NCBI GenBank assembly: GCA_005408345.1
Contig: SEMN01000045.1
Span: 558,001-622,000, forward strand
Direction: 5' to 3'
DNA length: 64,000 nucleotides
Source: Macquaria australasica
Taxonomy: Eukaryota > Chordata > Actinopteri > Centrarchiformes > Percichthyidae
The translations under genes were made by a program, and so were the position numbers. Of this stretch, positions 9,752 to 20,776 are shown in pieces; the first letter of the stretch is position 1; each line of letters starts with the position of its first letter. A model generated the notes under the pieces. It did no database searches and had not been told where the DNA came from. It was given only the letters and a program-made list of their open reading frames with translations.

Positions 9752-12700
9752 ATGGACAACAGTCCTCTGCAAGTGTTGACTGTCCCTACAGCCCCCTACT
9801 CCGACCAGAGACCCGGCACCAGCGGCCTGAGGAAAAGGTCTATGTATTCCAGTCCAGGAGGAACTACCTGCACAACTTCATCCAGAGTATCTTCTCCTCC
9901 ATTGACCTGCGTGACCGCCAGGGATCAACAGTGGTGGTGGGGGGAGACGGTCGCTTCTTCAACAGAACAGCTATTGAGGTCATTGTGCAGATGGCAGCTG
10001 CCAACGGGGTCAGTGTCACCGTGTGTGTCATCGCGTGTGTGTGTTTGTTTGTTTCTGTATGCATGCTGGTCAGTGTGTGTTTGTGTTTGTGTATGTGTGT
10101 GGGTGGGTGGGTGGGTCGGTGTGAGCATGTATATCAGTGTCACCTGCTCCCATCACCAGTTATTATTGCTTTGTTGCCATTGATTGTACCAGCCTCATGT
10201 CTTCTTAGTATTCAGTTGCAGCTTTTGACACATGGTTGTTTTTGAGGGAAAAAATCAAATAAAATTTAAATAAGACTGCGACATTGCTCCTTAATTTTGT
10301 TGGAGGTCCTCGTCCTCCATTTCAGTAACATTTGGTTGTAACAGTTTTATAATATCTTAAGACAATGGAATGTCCTGTTTAATGTAAAATAAAACCCAGA
10401 CAAAAATGTAAGTATCTTAATACTGTATTAATACAATACACCCTTTACACTGCTTTTTATGTTAAAAGAAATCTTTTTTTGTGTGGGAAATAATTTATAA
10501 GTAACACATGTTGCCTTTTTGTATTAATTTTCCAGTTATCCATTATAGCATTCAGTTACAATTGCATTTAGCTACTGGCAGCAGTTTTCTCTTACTTTAT
10601 TAACTTAAAGCATGATATGATTAACCAAGTATAAACGGCCAGTATCTGTGAGTCATAAGCAATGCAAGACGGTGAGAGGAGACAGTGAAATGCAATACAA
10701 CACAAGAACAATGTAACGCTGAAAAATTAAAGGATGAATGCTGCCTTTCAGTCATAAAACCGACTAGCTGCTGCTGGAACTGCAGCTCCTGGCTACTCTG
10801 CTGTTTTCAAAAGGAAACGTAGAACCTGTTTGTTTCTTTATCCTATGCCAGCATCAGTAATGAGTTCTCTGTGGTCCTCGGGTTCAAATTACATAAGCTT
10901 TGAGCTCCCGGTGCTTTCTCGGTCAGATGGTATACTTAGAGGGATTTAAAATACACTTAAACATAATAGAACTTGCTGTTGATGTGCCGTAACTGAAGAA
11001 GCATGACTCACCAAACCTGATATTCAGTGGCATTCCCTCCCCTCCCCACTTAGATAAGCTAAGATACACACTCATGCCAGCCAACTCACACACACACACC
11101 TGTGTGACATTTCCTCAGGTGGGTCGTCTGATCATTGGACACTACGGGATAATGTCCACACCGGCTATCTCCTGTGTGATCAGGAAATACAAAGCCATCG
11201 GTGGCATCATCCTCACTGCCAGCCACAACCCTGGAGGACCTGATGGAGACTTTGGCATTAAGTTCAATACGGCAAATGGAGGTATGGTAACTGGAGAGGA
11301 GGAAGCATGCAGGGGCATCGGCCAAGTGAAAAATAGTGTTACAAGAGAAGTCAGATATTTAACAAGGCTGCACAAGGCCTCATTTAGTTATGTGGCACAG
11401 ACACAGTACTGAGATAAAGTTTGAGACTTTTTCTGGACCTAAAATCTGGGACAAAGTTCAAGCACATCAAAAAGATCTGCATGGTTTTACCAATAAATAT
11501 CCCCAAGCAACCATGAATATTATCACCAGTATACTGAATGTGTATAATTGTGGTTCTAATAGTGCACCACTACATAAAAATATCACATACAATATCAGAG
11601 ATTTTTTACTGCATCCAGGCCCAGCCAAGGAGGATGTCACAAACAAGATCTTTCAGATTAGCAGGACCATTGAAGAGTTTGCCATCTGCCCCGGACTGCA
11701 AGTGGATCTGACAACCCTGGGCAAACAGACATTTGATTTGGAGAACAAGTTCAAACCCTTCACAGGTGAAGTGCAGCATTAGTCTGTCAGCCATCACTTT
11801 AAATTAGGAGAAGACAGAGGCAAAGAGAAAAAAGGATATGTGGATGGATACTAGAGCAGTGAAATATTTCCCTGAAGATGTTATTTTGTTGCTACATTTA
11901 TTAAAAATACTGTAATATCTGACTTGCTTTATCAATTGTTCATATGACACATTTTTGCCATTCTTCAGTGATCCTTAATTGTCCAGTTTTGTTTCTCATT
12001 TGTGGTTGTGTCAAGTGGAAATTGTGGACTCTGTGGAATCCTACGCTAACTTGTTGAGGAACATCTTTGACTTCGCTGCTCTGAAGGAGCTTCTATGTGG
12101 TGAAAACCACATCAAGATGAGACTAGATGCCATGCATGGAGGTGAGAGAATATTTACCAAGAGCATGTATATCTCATCAATATATTCTCTGTTACTCTGA
12201 AAACAAATGATTATCATGTCAAAACATGCCAAATGTTGCTTTGCTTTTTGCTGATTTTTAATTCTGTTAGTTTGAATAGAGTTAAGCGCTGTACTAATGA
12301 ATCTTTTTTCAGAGGTGTCCTTACTATAAACTTCTCCTTGAGCATACAGTATAACAAGTAAAACTGTCCTGGGCTTTTTTGTTTCAAGCCAGCTTTCAAT
12401 TCTCTTTGTTCTCTTTATTCCTCTCCTCTTTTAACCATCTAATAAAGTTATAAACATTATAACACAGGCACACGGTGCAGTGGTGGAAAAAGTACTCAGA
12501 TCCTTTACATTAAGTAAAAGTAGCAATGTAAAAACACTCTGTTCAAGTAAATGTACTTAATTTAAAATAGTAAAAGTACAAAGTATTTGGAAAAGTACAT
12601 GTTATGCAGAAAAATGGCCACTGTGAGTGTTATTATACATTATATTATTGGATTGTTATTACTGATATTATCATGTGTAAGTAGCATTTTACTGTTGATA

Positions 12701-15700
12701 GTTGAGGTGGAGCTAATTTTAATATTAGGTAGTTTATTATAAATGTTTGAGATGATCATCTGTCATTATGACAGTGTGACAGATGATCATCTCAAACATT
12801 TATAATTTTATAACACGTTTTATACATATATTAGTGATCTGAAAAGAAACTAGCAACTATTGCCGTCTTCTAAATGTTGTGGAGTAAAAGTATAAAGTAG
12901 CATAAAATGAGAATACAAGTACCTCAAAACTGTACTAGAGTGCAACACTTGAGTAAATGTTTTTTGTTGCTTTCCACCAGTGTATTGAGATTCTTACTCA
13001 GTAGGACCTGTTTTTTTAACTGAGTCATAGGTTCTCAGAGAAAACAACATGTTCATGATCCTTAAATGTTTGTGTAAGGTCAAATGTGACGGACAGGTCA
13101 AGCCACCAGCCAGGACACACAAATCTGTTTGGCCTCTCAGTCACCAAAACATCCGACTATTGCATCATGTTTTGGTTCTTCCATTGACAACAAGTGCTTA
13201 TCAGTCATGATGTTATCCAAATCCAAACCATTGCTATATACATACCAGTAATGAAAATGAGAAAAGATTTGACACAGAGCATTACAACCTTGTTAGAAAG
13301 TGTTGTTCTAGGCTTCGTTATGACATTGGAGAGGTGACATGGGGTTGTAGGCACTGTTGACTTTAGAACGATTCATAATGGTTGCTAAAGCTATTTAGAG
13401 CGTCCCCAAACACTGAAACTGAAACTAACGGTCCGCCTGGCCACTTCTTACACGCACCCACACCACCACCACATCCCCCTATCACTGTGACCTTTGCCTT
13501 TCTCTCCATTTCAGTCACTCTCAAAGAATAGAAACATTATTCAGGTTTGATAACATTTTAAATGGACTGGCACACTAGTCTAAAGAATAGTTCAGCATTT
13601 TGGGAAATATGCTTATTTGTGTTCTTGCTGAGAGTTAGATGAGAAGACTGATACCACTCTCATATCTGTACAGTAAATATGAAGCTACAGCCAGCAGAGA
13701 TTTAGCTTAGTTTAACATAAAGAGTGGAAACATGGGGAAACAGCTAGCCTGGCTCTGTCCAAGGTAACAAAATGCATCTACCAAGTCTCTCTAATCCGTC
13801 CAAAAACAAAAGTCGACATGAGATTCCAAGAAATTACAGTGCCCAGGCAGGATTCGCAGGAAACGGTGTGGCAAATAACCCCCCGTCCTAAAACATACCT
13901 CCGGGCAGAGCTAGGCTAGTTGTTTACCCTGTTTCCTATCTTTGTGCTAAGCTAAGCTAACAGGCTGCTGGCTGTAGCTTCATATTTATTGTACAGATAT
14001 GAGAGGGGTATCAATATTCTCATCTTACTCTTGGCAAGAAAGCGAGTAAGTGTATTTCCCAAAATATTGAACTGTTACTTTAAACAGAGCAAAACAAGCT
14101 CAATGTCAGCTGGGATTGGCTCCAGCCCCCCGCGACCCTCTAAGAGGATAAGCAGTATAGAAAATGGATGGATGAATGGATGGATGGAAAACAAGCTGAC
14201 GTTTTTATTTTCTTTATGTTTTAGAATGCCAATAATGTTACTTTGCACAACACCATGTTTGACTTCAGTAGTTCATCATTGTCTTTATACCACTCTTTGC
14301 TCATCTCTGTCTCGGTCACCTCTGTCTGCTCCCCAGTGGTAGGACCGTATGTGAGGCGAATACTCTGTGAGGAGCTGGGCTGCCCTGCCAATTCTGCCAT
14401 CAACTGTGTCCCGTTGGAGGATTTTGGGGGTCAACACCCAGATCCTAACCTCACCTACGCTGCAGATCTGGTTGACAGCATGAGAGACGGACAGTATGAT
14501 TTTGGTGCAGCATTTGACGGTGATGGGGTGAGTGTACTATTATTTATCTAAAATAAAATAAAATAAAAATAAATGTCTTCATCTGTGTAACTGGACACAA
14601 AGTACATTTCACATTCATATGTGGAAAGATCCTGGGACTGAACTGCAGGCCTTGACTTCTAACCTCTGTAAGTCTGTCTTCCTTCTAGGACCGTAACATG
14701 ATCCTTGGTAAGCACGGCTTCTTTGTCACCCCACCTGACTCTGTGGCTGTGATCGCCGACAACATCTTCTGCATCCCATACTTCCAGCATACAGGGGTGA
14801 GAGGCTTCGCCCGCAGCATGCCCACAAGTGCAGCCTTAGACAGGTAAAAATACAGCCTGGCTTTCACATCACTGCCAAAGCCAATGAGCCTAAGTTAAAG
14901 CCATGACAAACTTATAGTACTTTTGGTGCAAATAGATCTTTAAATAAGATTTAATCATCGCATTTAAACATGCAAAAGTACACATTAATAATAACAATAA
15001 TCATGTCAGGGTTATTTCAATGTTTCACTTCTGTTGTTGTTTCAAAGGCTCGCTGTGCTTTCTCAGAATACTCTTTCGTTGTATTCCCTGCAGAGTAGCA
15101 AAGGCAACAAAAATAGAGTTATATGAAACTCCCACTGGGTGGAAGTTCTTTGGGAACCTAATGGATGCAGGCAGACTATCTTTGTGTGGAGAGGAAAGCT
15201 TTGGTACAGGTACTGTGTCGCTTCAGCAAGTTGGTAGATAAAAAAAAATGCTCAATTTCAATTGAGATAGTGTGTGGGGGGGAGAGAGAAGACTCTAATT
15301 TAATTCTAATGTTTTTGTTTTGTTTTTTCTGTGCGTTGTAAACTTAATTACATGTCCTCTTTTAGGTGGAGACCATATTCGTGAGAAGGATGGGCTTTGG
15401 GCTGTGCTGGCATGGCTGTCCATCCTGGCCACGAGAAGGCAGAGTGTGGAGGATATTCTTAAGGACCACTGGCTAAAATATGGAAGAAACTACTTCACCA
15501 GGTGTGAGATGTGGACACACCTGTGTTGTGTGTTTGTTTGTCTGTATTTAGGGTTGTAAACTCCATCATTCATCAAAAACCACCAAAAACCGCAAAAGTT
15601 TAAAAAGAACAATAAAGAAACAGGGGCTGAATTACTGCTAAGTAGAAAGAGTGTGCATTATTTAGCTGATATACTGTAGATGGAGGTGATATAGGTGGGC

Positions 15701-17009
15701 TGATGATACAGACATTTTAAGAAGATACATACAGGACATGACTGACATCTAGTGGAACATATGTGCCATTACACTTTAAGCTTATGCTATCTGTCCATTT
15801 TACTAAAAAAAACATTTAGTTGTCATACAAATATTGTCTCTGCTGATTTACAGTGGTTAAAAATAATCTTAAAAACATTGCATTAGCAAAGAAATGTACA
15901 TTTGGTGGGTACTGCAGCTGCTGAAAAGTCTAAAATTATTACATTTACAGTAAAATGTTGGATTGTTTTCACCACCTTCATAAACCTAATACCTACATAC
16001 CAACATACAACAATAAAGCAGTTTTTCTGTTACTAATGTCCATTAATTTGTCCAGATATGACTATGAGAATGTAGACATAGATGCAGCCTGTGAGATGAT
16101 GGAGGATTTGGAGATCATGATCGCTGACAAGTCCTTCGTGAAGCAGAGATTTGCTGTGGAAGACAAAATCTACCAAGTGGAAAAAGCGGACAACTTTGAG
16201 TACACAGACCCAGTGGACAGCACCATCTCCAGGAACCAGGTACATGACTTCACACTGAGCTGTATTCCTGTAAGGTTTTTATGTGTACAGATACTGGATG
16301 TATCCACGGGTCACTAGGTATTTGGACTCTCAGCATTGGAGCTACTCAGCTGCGCCTGCAGATCCTAAAAGCTTCATATAGTCTGCACTGGGCTGTTTTC
16401 ACTGCAGGGTCTGCGGATTATCTTCTCTGATGGTTCTCGAATCATCTACAGACTCAGTGGGACAGGTAGTGATGGGGCGACAGTTCGAATCTACATAGAC
16501 AGCTACGAGAAGGAGCAAATCTTTGAGGACACACAGGTAAAATATCTAATTCTGAAAATTTCAGGACTAAATTTGGCTAAGCCTTCTCAAATTTTTGTGA
16601 ACAGAAAAACAGAAAGTCTTGTGATTTGCATGAAACGTGTGACGGTTTTCCACTTTATGAGGTGTTGATGTGGTTGAGAGGAACAGGACAGGCATAACCT
16701 CACTTATCGGGCCCTAATATTTTCAATAAAATACTTTATGTCTCAACCATAACTGTTTAAAAAAATGTTAATTTCAACATTCTGGAATAAAATATCTCTA
16801 ACATTCGTAATAAACAGTACATGTCTTCTCTTAATTAAATATTCATGAGGAAATGCATCAGTGGTATATGGCAGCCAGGTGCTTGAGTCTTGAGACCATA
16901 TCATCCTTGTTTGGGACAGGTGATGCTGGCACCCTTGGCAACCATCGCTCTGAAGATTTCCCAGCTCCATCACAGGACAGGTCGAAGTGGCCCATCAGTC
17001 ATCACATGA
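9752..17009 (+). CDS. pgm1: Phosphoglucomutase 1 (11 coding exons; one-base frameshift in exon 1)
   Basis: Interconverts glucose-1-phosphate and glucose-6-phosphate in the cytosol, linking glycogen, glycolysis and nucleotide-sugar supply. Exons: 9752-10008, 11119-11281, 11619-11765, 12016-12141, 14337-14527, 14689-14843, 15094-15209, 15366-15501, 16056-16239, 16408-16536, 16920-17009. Phases agree at every junction once one base is allowed in exon 1 (564 aa). The catalytic phosphoserine loop TASHNPGG is in exon 2 (Ser about 121), the metal loop DGDGDR straddles exons 5/6, the sugar loop GEESFG is in exon 7, and RLSGTGS for phosphate binding is in exon 10. The intact TASHNPGG argues against PGM5, which has TASHCPGG. 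The N-terminus (SPLQVLTVPTAPYSDQRPG) is like human PGM1 isoform 2 rather than isoform 1. In exon 1 the frame from the ATG breaks at the AAAA at 9833-9836; from 9838 the homologous sequence continues one frame over. Confidence 0.93.
10009..11118 (+). other. pgm1 intron 1, with a GT-rich tract
   Basis: Intron starting GTCAGTG; an imperfect GT-rich, GGGTGG-containing tract fills about 10023-10128, directly after the donor. The rest is AT-rich without a recognisable exon. No PGM1 isoform-1-type first exon was seen here or upstream. Confidence 0.6.
12478..12985. mobile_element. hAT-type MITE in pgm1 intron 4
   Basis: Starts CAGTGGTGGAAAAAGTACTCAG and ends GCTTTCCACCAGTG, with internal phrases such as AAGTACCTCAAAACTGTACT. 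This is the same fish family as the copy at 56769-57261 and the remnant near 18.5 kb. No coding capacity. It contains a perfect 30-bp inverted repeat (12736-12806). Confidence 0.7.
12736..12806. repeat. Perfect 30-bp inverted repeat with 11-nt loop
   Basis: The left arm 12736-12765 is the exact reverse complement of 12777-12806, separated by TTATGACAGTG. It could form a cruciform or, if transcribed in the intron, a long hairpin. Confidence 0.9.
13581..14084. mobile_element. MITE with long terminal inverted repeats
   Basis: The left end TAAAGAATAGTTCAGCATTT pairs with the right end, whose reverse complement reads TAAAGTAACAGTTCAATATT. The similarity extends inward for roughly 110 bp (TTTTGGGAAATA, CAGATATGA, GAAGCTACAGCCAGCAG). 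The ends abut TA, suggesting a TA-duplicating (Tc1/mariner-like) superfamily. A partial copy lies at 53820-54045. Located in pgm1 intron 4. Confidence 0.7.
14112..14190 (+). repeat. Retroelement-type tail ending in (ATGG)n
   Basis: GGCTCCAGCCCCCCGCGACC followed by AGGATAAGCAGTATAGAAA and then imperfect ATGG units. A related tail with CCGGCCCCGGATAAGCGG lies at 27250-27301. This is a common 3' end of fish non-LTR elements; only the tail is present. Confidence 0.6.
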
Positions 17010-17593
17010 TTCCTCCCATGTGTTACTCCATCATTGCTAACGTAATGCCAATTTACTGTTTTTCTTTCCTGATTTTTGTATAAACCGAGCTTCAATTCCA
17101 AGTGTAGCTGCACAACATGCAGTAGTTTGCATTTTAGGCTAAAATATATTCAGCGATTCTCTCTGTACCACATTAAACTGCTTTTTATATTTGGTTCATG
17201 TGCGTCTTTCTCATACAGCAGCAAACACACTATGCATTCTGGTCTTGTCAATATTTTCAAATCTATGTCTATTTCACTTTTGTTATCTGTAATCGTTCCA
17301 ATTGTAATTCAAACCAATGAGTCACTGGCAAAAAGCAGCAGGGTTTCAAAATCATCTGCACTCCTAGTGATCAAAACAACTAATCATGACATAATGTTGT
17401 CCTATTAAATGCAGCATGTGGCTGTGAAACAGCAGTTTCATTTCCTCTGTGAAACTCTCACATTGGTGTAGCCTCACATTGTTTTACAGTGTGGCTGCGA
17501 ACACTCAGGAAGTAAGCTATGGTTTTGTGTAAAGTACTGTTGAGAGGTTTGATTTTGAAGAAAATAAGAAAATAACATACCGTTTCTCGCATC

Positions 17594-17599
17594 AATAAA
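17594..17599 (+). terminator. pgm1: Possible pgm1 poly(A) signal (AATAAA)
   Basis: First canonical AATAAA downstream of the pgm1 stop, 585 bp away. Use is inferred only. Confidence 0.4.
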
Positions 17600-18483
17600 A
17601 TTTCCTCGTACACCCAGTGCTCATTTTCAGAGTAAAGAACTGGGTGGGCTCATCCACACTGCTTCATTCAAGGCAATTAAAACTCATCAGCGAATAACAA
17701 ACTGAAATTGCAGTTTGTGGTGTGCGGTGCTGAAGAATACGTGGCAACATGACACAAACACATCTTTCCATATCAGGAGGAACTGTTTTGAAAATTACAA
17801 AGAACAAGATTGCCTTTCAACCCCCTGTGGAGTATAGTTTATAGTCATATTACTTTTACTATTCCTACAACTTCTTTAGTGCAGGAGACATTTAAGCTGT
17901 AATAGGTAACATTTTAAAAGGGATTTTATCCAGCTCTGGTGGCTACATGATTTCCATCTGGACAGCAGCAGCAGCAGCATCAGTCCGCTAACATCTGGTC
18001 CAGCTCTGTGATCACTCATGCTCTTTGAAGCACTGTACCTTTCTTCTGGTGTCATCTCCATATTACACTGAACCTGAAGCCCAACAAGAGGGAAACACAC
18101 TGAGCTTAGCTCTGCTTCATCTGAAGTCATCTAAAACATTTTTTTGTGGAAGTAAAATTCAGTCAGAGATTGCACCATTTCGTGAAAAAATAATCACTGA
18201 CATTGCTCAGTCGTCATCATTTCTCAACAGTTTTTACAGACATATACAAATGTAACATTTAGACAGTGAATTGTGTGTTAATGGAAGAGGAAATGAAACT
18301 GACAAATTTAAAAACAAATCCATGAAACTCATTCAAAACTGAATGATTAAAGTGGAATGTTGAGTTATAATACAGTGTATAATACTATAAGTACTGTACT
18401 GGTTCAGATAATTTACTAGAATAAAAAATAGCAATACAACAATTTACAAATATTACAAATGAAAGTCCTTCTGTCAAAACGTT

Positions 18484-18625
18484 AGTTAAGCAAAAGTAGT
18501 ATTATCTGCAACATGCACTTAGAGTAGAAGTATAAGGCAGCATACAATGGAAACACTTAAGTACAAGTACCTCAAAATTGTACTTCAGTAGGCTATAGTG
18601 CTTGAGTAACATTACACAACTGATA
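18484..18625. repeat. Decayed hAT-type MITE fragment
   Basis: Contains AGAAGTATAAGGCAGCATA and TACAAGTACCTCAAAATTG, the same internal phrases as the copy at 12478-12985, followed by TGCTTGAGTAACATT. Both ends are lost. Confidence 0.6.
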
Positions 18626-19011
18626 ATACGTGGGTGTAAATCAGGCCCCCAGGAACAGCATGGTCTCGTGCTCCTCGTCACCAGGGGCTGCAGCAAGCAT
18701 GGGGGCAAACTGTATTCGACTGACAAGAAAATGTGATTAATATGCCCACAAGCGGCTAATGATGATGGCGATGAAGAGTCGGCAGCACCCGCTGCTGTTC
18801 AGGCGTGTCTGCGCGTTCAGTACACGGTTAAGTTTAAATCGCAGACAGGCTACTGGGCTACTGTCGCTTTAAGAAAGTCACCTGACGACTAGGAACCCAG
18901 ATGGAGGAAGCAGGAAGTTCGTCTACCGAGGAAGAGAGCCTCAGCACATAAACAATACACAAAGAAAAAACAGAGCAAACGTCAAAGAGAAAGTTTCACG
19001 CATTTATCGCA

Positions 19012-20776
19012 ATGGCCGGCATTAAAGGTATTTTATTTTATGCGTTCATGACTCAGTTGAGAGTCATGTTCATTAAGTTGTTGTTTAGCGTTAATGCTTC
19101 AAAAACTTTTAGCCTTGTTTTCATTTCAGAGACCGTCTGCTGAATCATTTCGAAAGCTATCATTACAGCACTGTCCAAGGATGTTAAGATTTGTTACAAG
19201 CCATCTAGTTCCATTATTATTATTATTTACAACTGGTTTTGCGTTCTAAGTTGCTATTTTTCACAGTAAATCATCTTAACTGTTGACTTGGCATACAAAC
19301 AATTTGTTATAGCAAGTGATACAAGCCTAGCCTATTTCTGTTTTGTTTCTTATTGTAACTTTGGATAAAAGCATCTCTGCCAATGTAATGTAATCTGTCT
19401 TTCAGCACTGGTTAGTTTGTCCTTCAGTGGTGCCATTGGACTTACATTTCTTCTGCTGGGCTGTGCACTGGAACAGTACGGGTAGGTTCTTTGTTATAAC
19501 TAAGTGTTTAGGCCTATGTTATTGTATGACATAGACTTGATATGACATGCATTATTGAGACTCAAAGGGATACTTAAGATTTCCAGTGATGTGGCGGGTA
19601 ATCAGAGATATATGAACCATAGCGGTTAACAAACTACAAAACAACACTCCAAAATATCCTTAAGGGATGCTCCAGCAATTTAATATTGCAGTTTTCACAA
19701 CGTTGAGGGATTTTTAAGAGGTATATTTAAAAAGAATGGTCAAACATTCAGTCTGTAGTATGGGTCAAGCTCCAGAAATGCTGAATCCTACAATTTCCAT
19801 AATGCAACTGAATAGCGTCTTATATTAGACCCCCCCTGCCCACTTCTTTCAAACCCCACGCTAACAGTTTGTAATGCAGGCTTTCTTTTAAACATGTTAA
19901 CATGTTAACTCTGATATCATCAGCGTTATTTTTTCAGACTTATGAAATCTCCTCCAGAGTCACAGAAGGCATTATACAATGGTTTTTACAGGCAAAGTAA
20001 TACTTCTCATGACAGGTAAACTGAGCTTCCTTTGTAAAATCTGTGGAGTGTTCCTTTTAAAATGTTTCATTCATTCTGTTGTGTATGGTTCAATATTTTT
20101 GAGTGGTTTGTTTTGGCATAAATATTTTTTTTTGTTGAATTTGTACCTGTTTATTTTTATCTGACAAGCTGCAAACTCATGCCATTGTATGTTATAAAAT
20201 GCAGACCGCTCTTTTAAGTGTTCCACACCTGTTTTTGTAGGGTATACTGGCCGCTGTTTGTCCTGATTTTCTACATATTGAGCCCCATACCGACCTTCAT
20301 ATCCAGACGCCTCAGTGACGACGACTCCTCCAGCAATGCATGCAGAGAGCTGGCCTACTTCTTAACAACTGGCATCGTGGTATCATCGTTTGGGCTTCCA
20401 ATTGTGCTAGCCCGCACCAGCACAGTGAGTTCTCTCTACCCATGTTGAAATATTTTTGAAGTTGATTTCCATATGGTAAACACAGCTACTGTCCTTGGCT
20501 CATATTTGTTTGTGTAGATACGTCTATGCTGTCTGCTCCATATCAGTTGTTATTTCTCTTGCACAGTATATTGAGAGATGTACACTGTGCCAGCAGTGTG
20601 TTGTGAAAGCCAAAAAGTCTATGGATTTGATTCAGTATGAATATTTTTTTCCCTGACAGATCAAGTGGGGTGCCTGCGGTCTGGTGATGACAGGCAACGC
20701 TGTCATCTTCCTCACCATCCTTGGCTTTTTCGTCGTGTTTGGAGGTGGGGACGACTTCAGCTGGGAGCAGTGGTAG
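19012..20776 (+). CDS. leprot: Leptin receptor overlapping transcript protein (4 coding exons, complete)
   Basis: Small four-helix membrane protein of Golgi and endosomes that in mammals lowers surface levels of leptin and growth-hormone receptors. Exons: 19012-19027, 19406-19481, 20241-20424, 20660-20776; phases agree and the product is 130 aa (human 131). It begins MAGIKALVSLSFSGAIGLTF and ends GGDDFSWEQW, both nearly as in human LEPROT. Four hydrophobic segments lie at about residues 7-27, 32-52, 66-90 and 96-120. The polar loop between segments 2 and 3 has an acidic DDDSSS run followed by ACRELAYF. The alternative is the paralogue LEPROTL1, but the sequence and its position next to pde4b favour leprot. 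Intron 1 carries a short repeat tail (19357-19396). No LEPR exon follows in the window. Confidence 0.95.
19357..19396 (+). repeat. Short interspersed repeat tail
   Basis: CTTTGGATAAAAGCATCT followed by TGTAATGTAATCTG resembles the ...GGATAAAAGCGTCTGCTAAATG tail frequent in fish genomes. Too short to classify. Confidence 0.4.

Larger units (their letters stand above)
17010..18960. other. pgm1 3' region and leprot upstream region
   Basis: After the pgm1 stop the sequence is AT-rich, with a possible poly(A) signal AATAAA at 17594-17599. A decayed MITE lies at 18.48-18.63 kb. From about 18640 to 19011 the sequence becomes GC-richer and includes an ETS-like GCAGGAAGTTC near 18910, the probable leprot promoter and 5' UTR. 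No further gene was seen. Confidence 0.5.

Noticed and set aside
9925..10143. Thr/His-rich minus-strand frames
   Set aside because: They translate the GT-rich tract in pgm1 intron 1.
9650..10183. 177-codon frame covering pgm1 exon 1
   Set aside because: Only 9752 to about 9835 is the true frame; the rest is the shifted frame and intron.
11390..11782. 130-codon frame around pgm1 exon 3
   Set aside because: The real exon is 11619-11765; the flanks are intron that happens to be open.
9752..17009. Assignment of this gene to PGM5 because of the N-terminus
   Set aside because: The active-site loop is TASHNPGG and the middle and C-terminal parts match PGM1; the N-terminus also matches PGM1 isoform 2.
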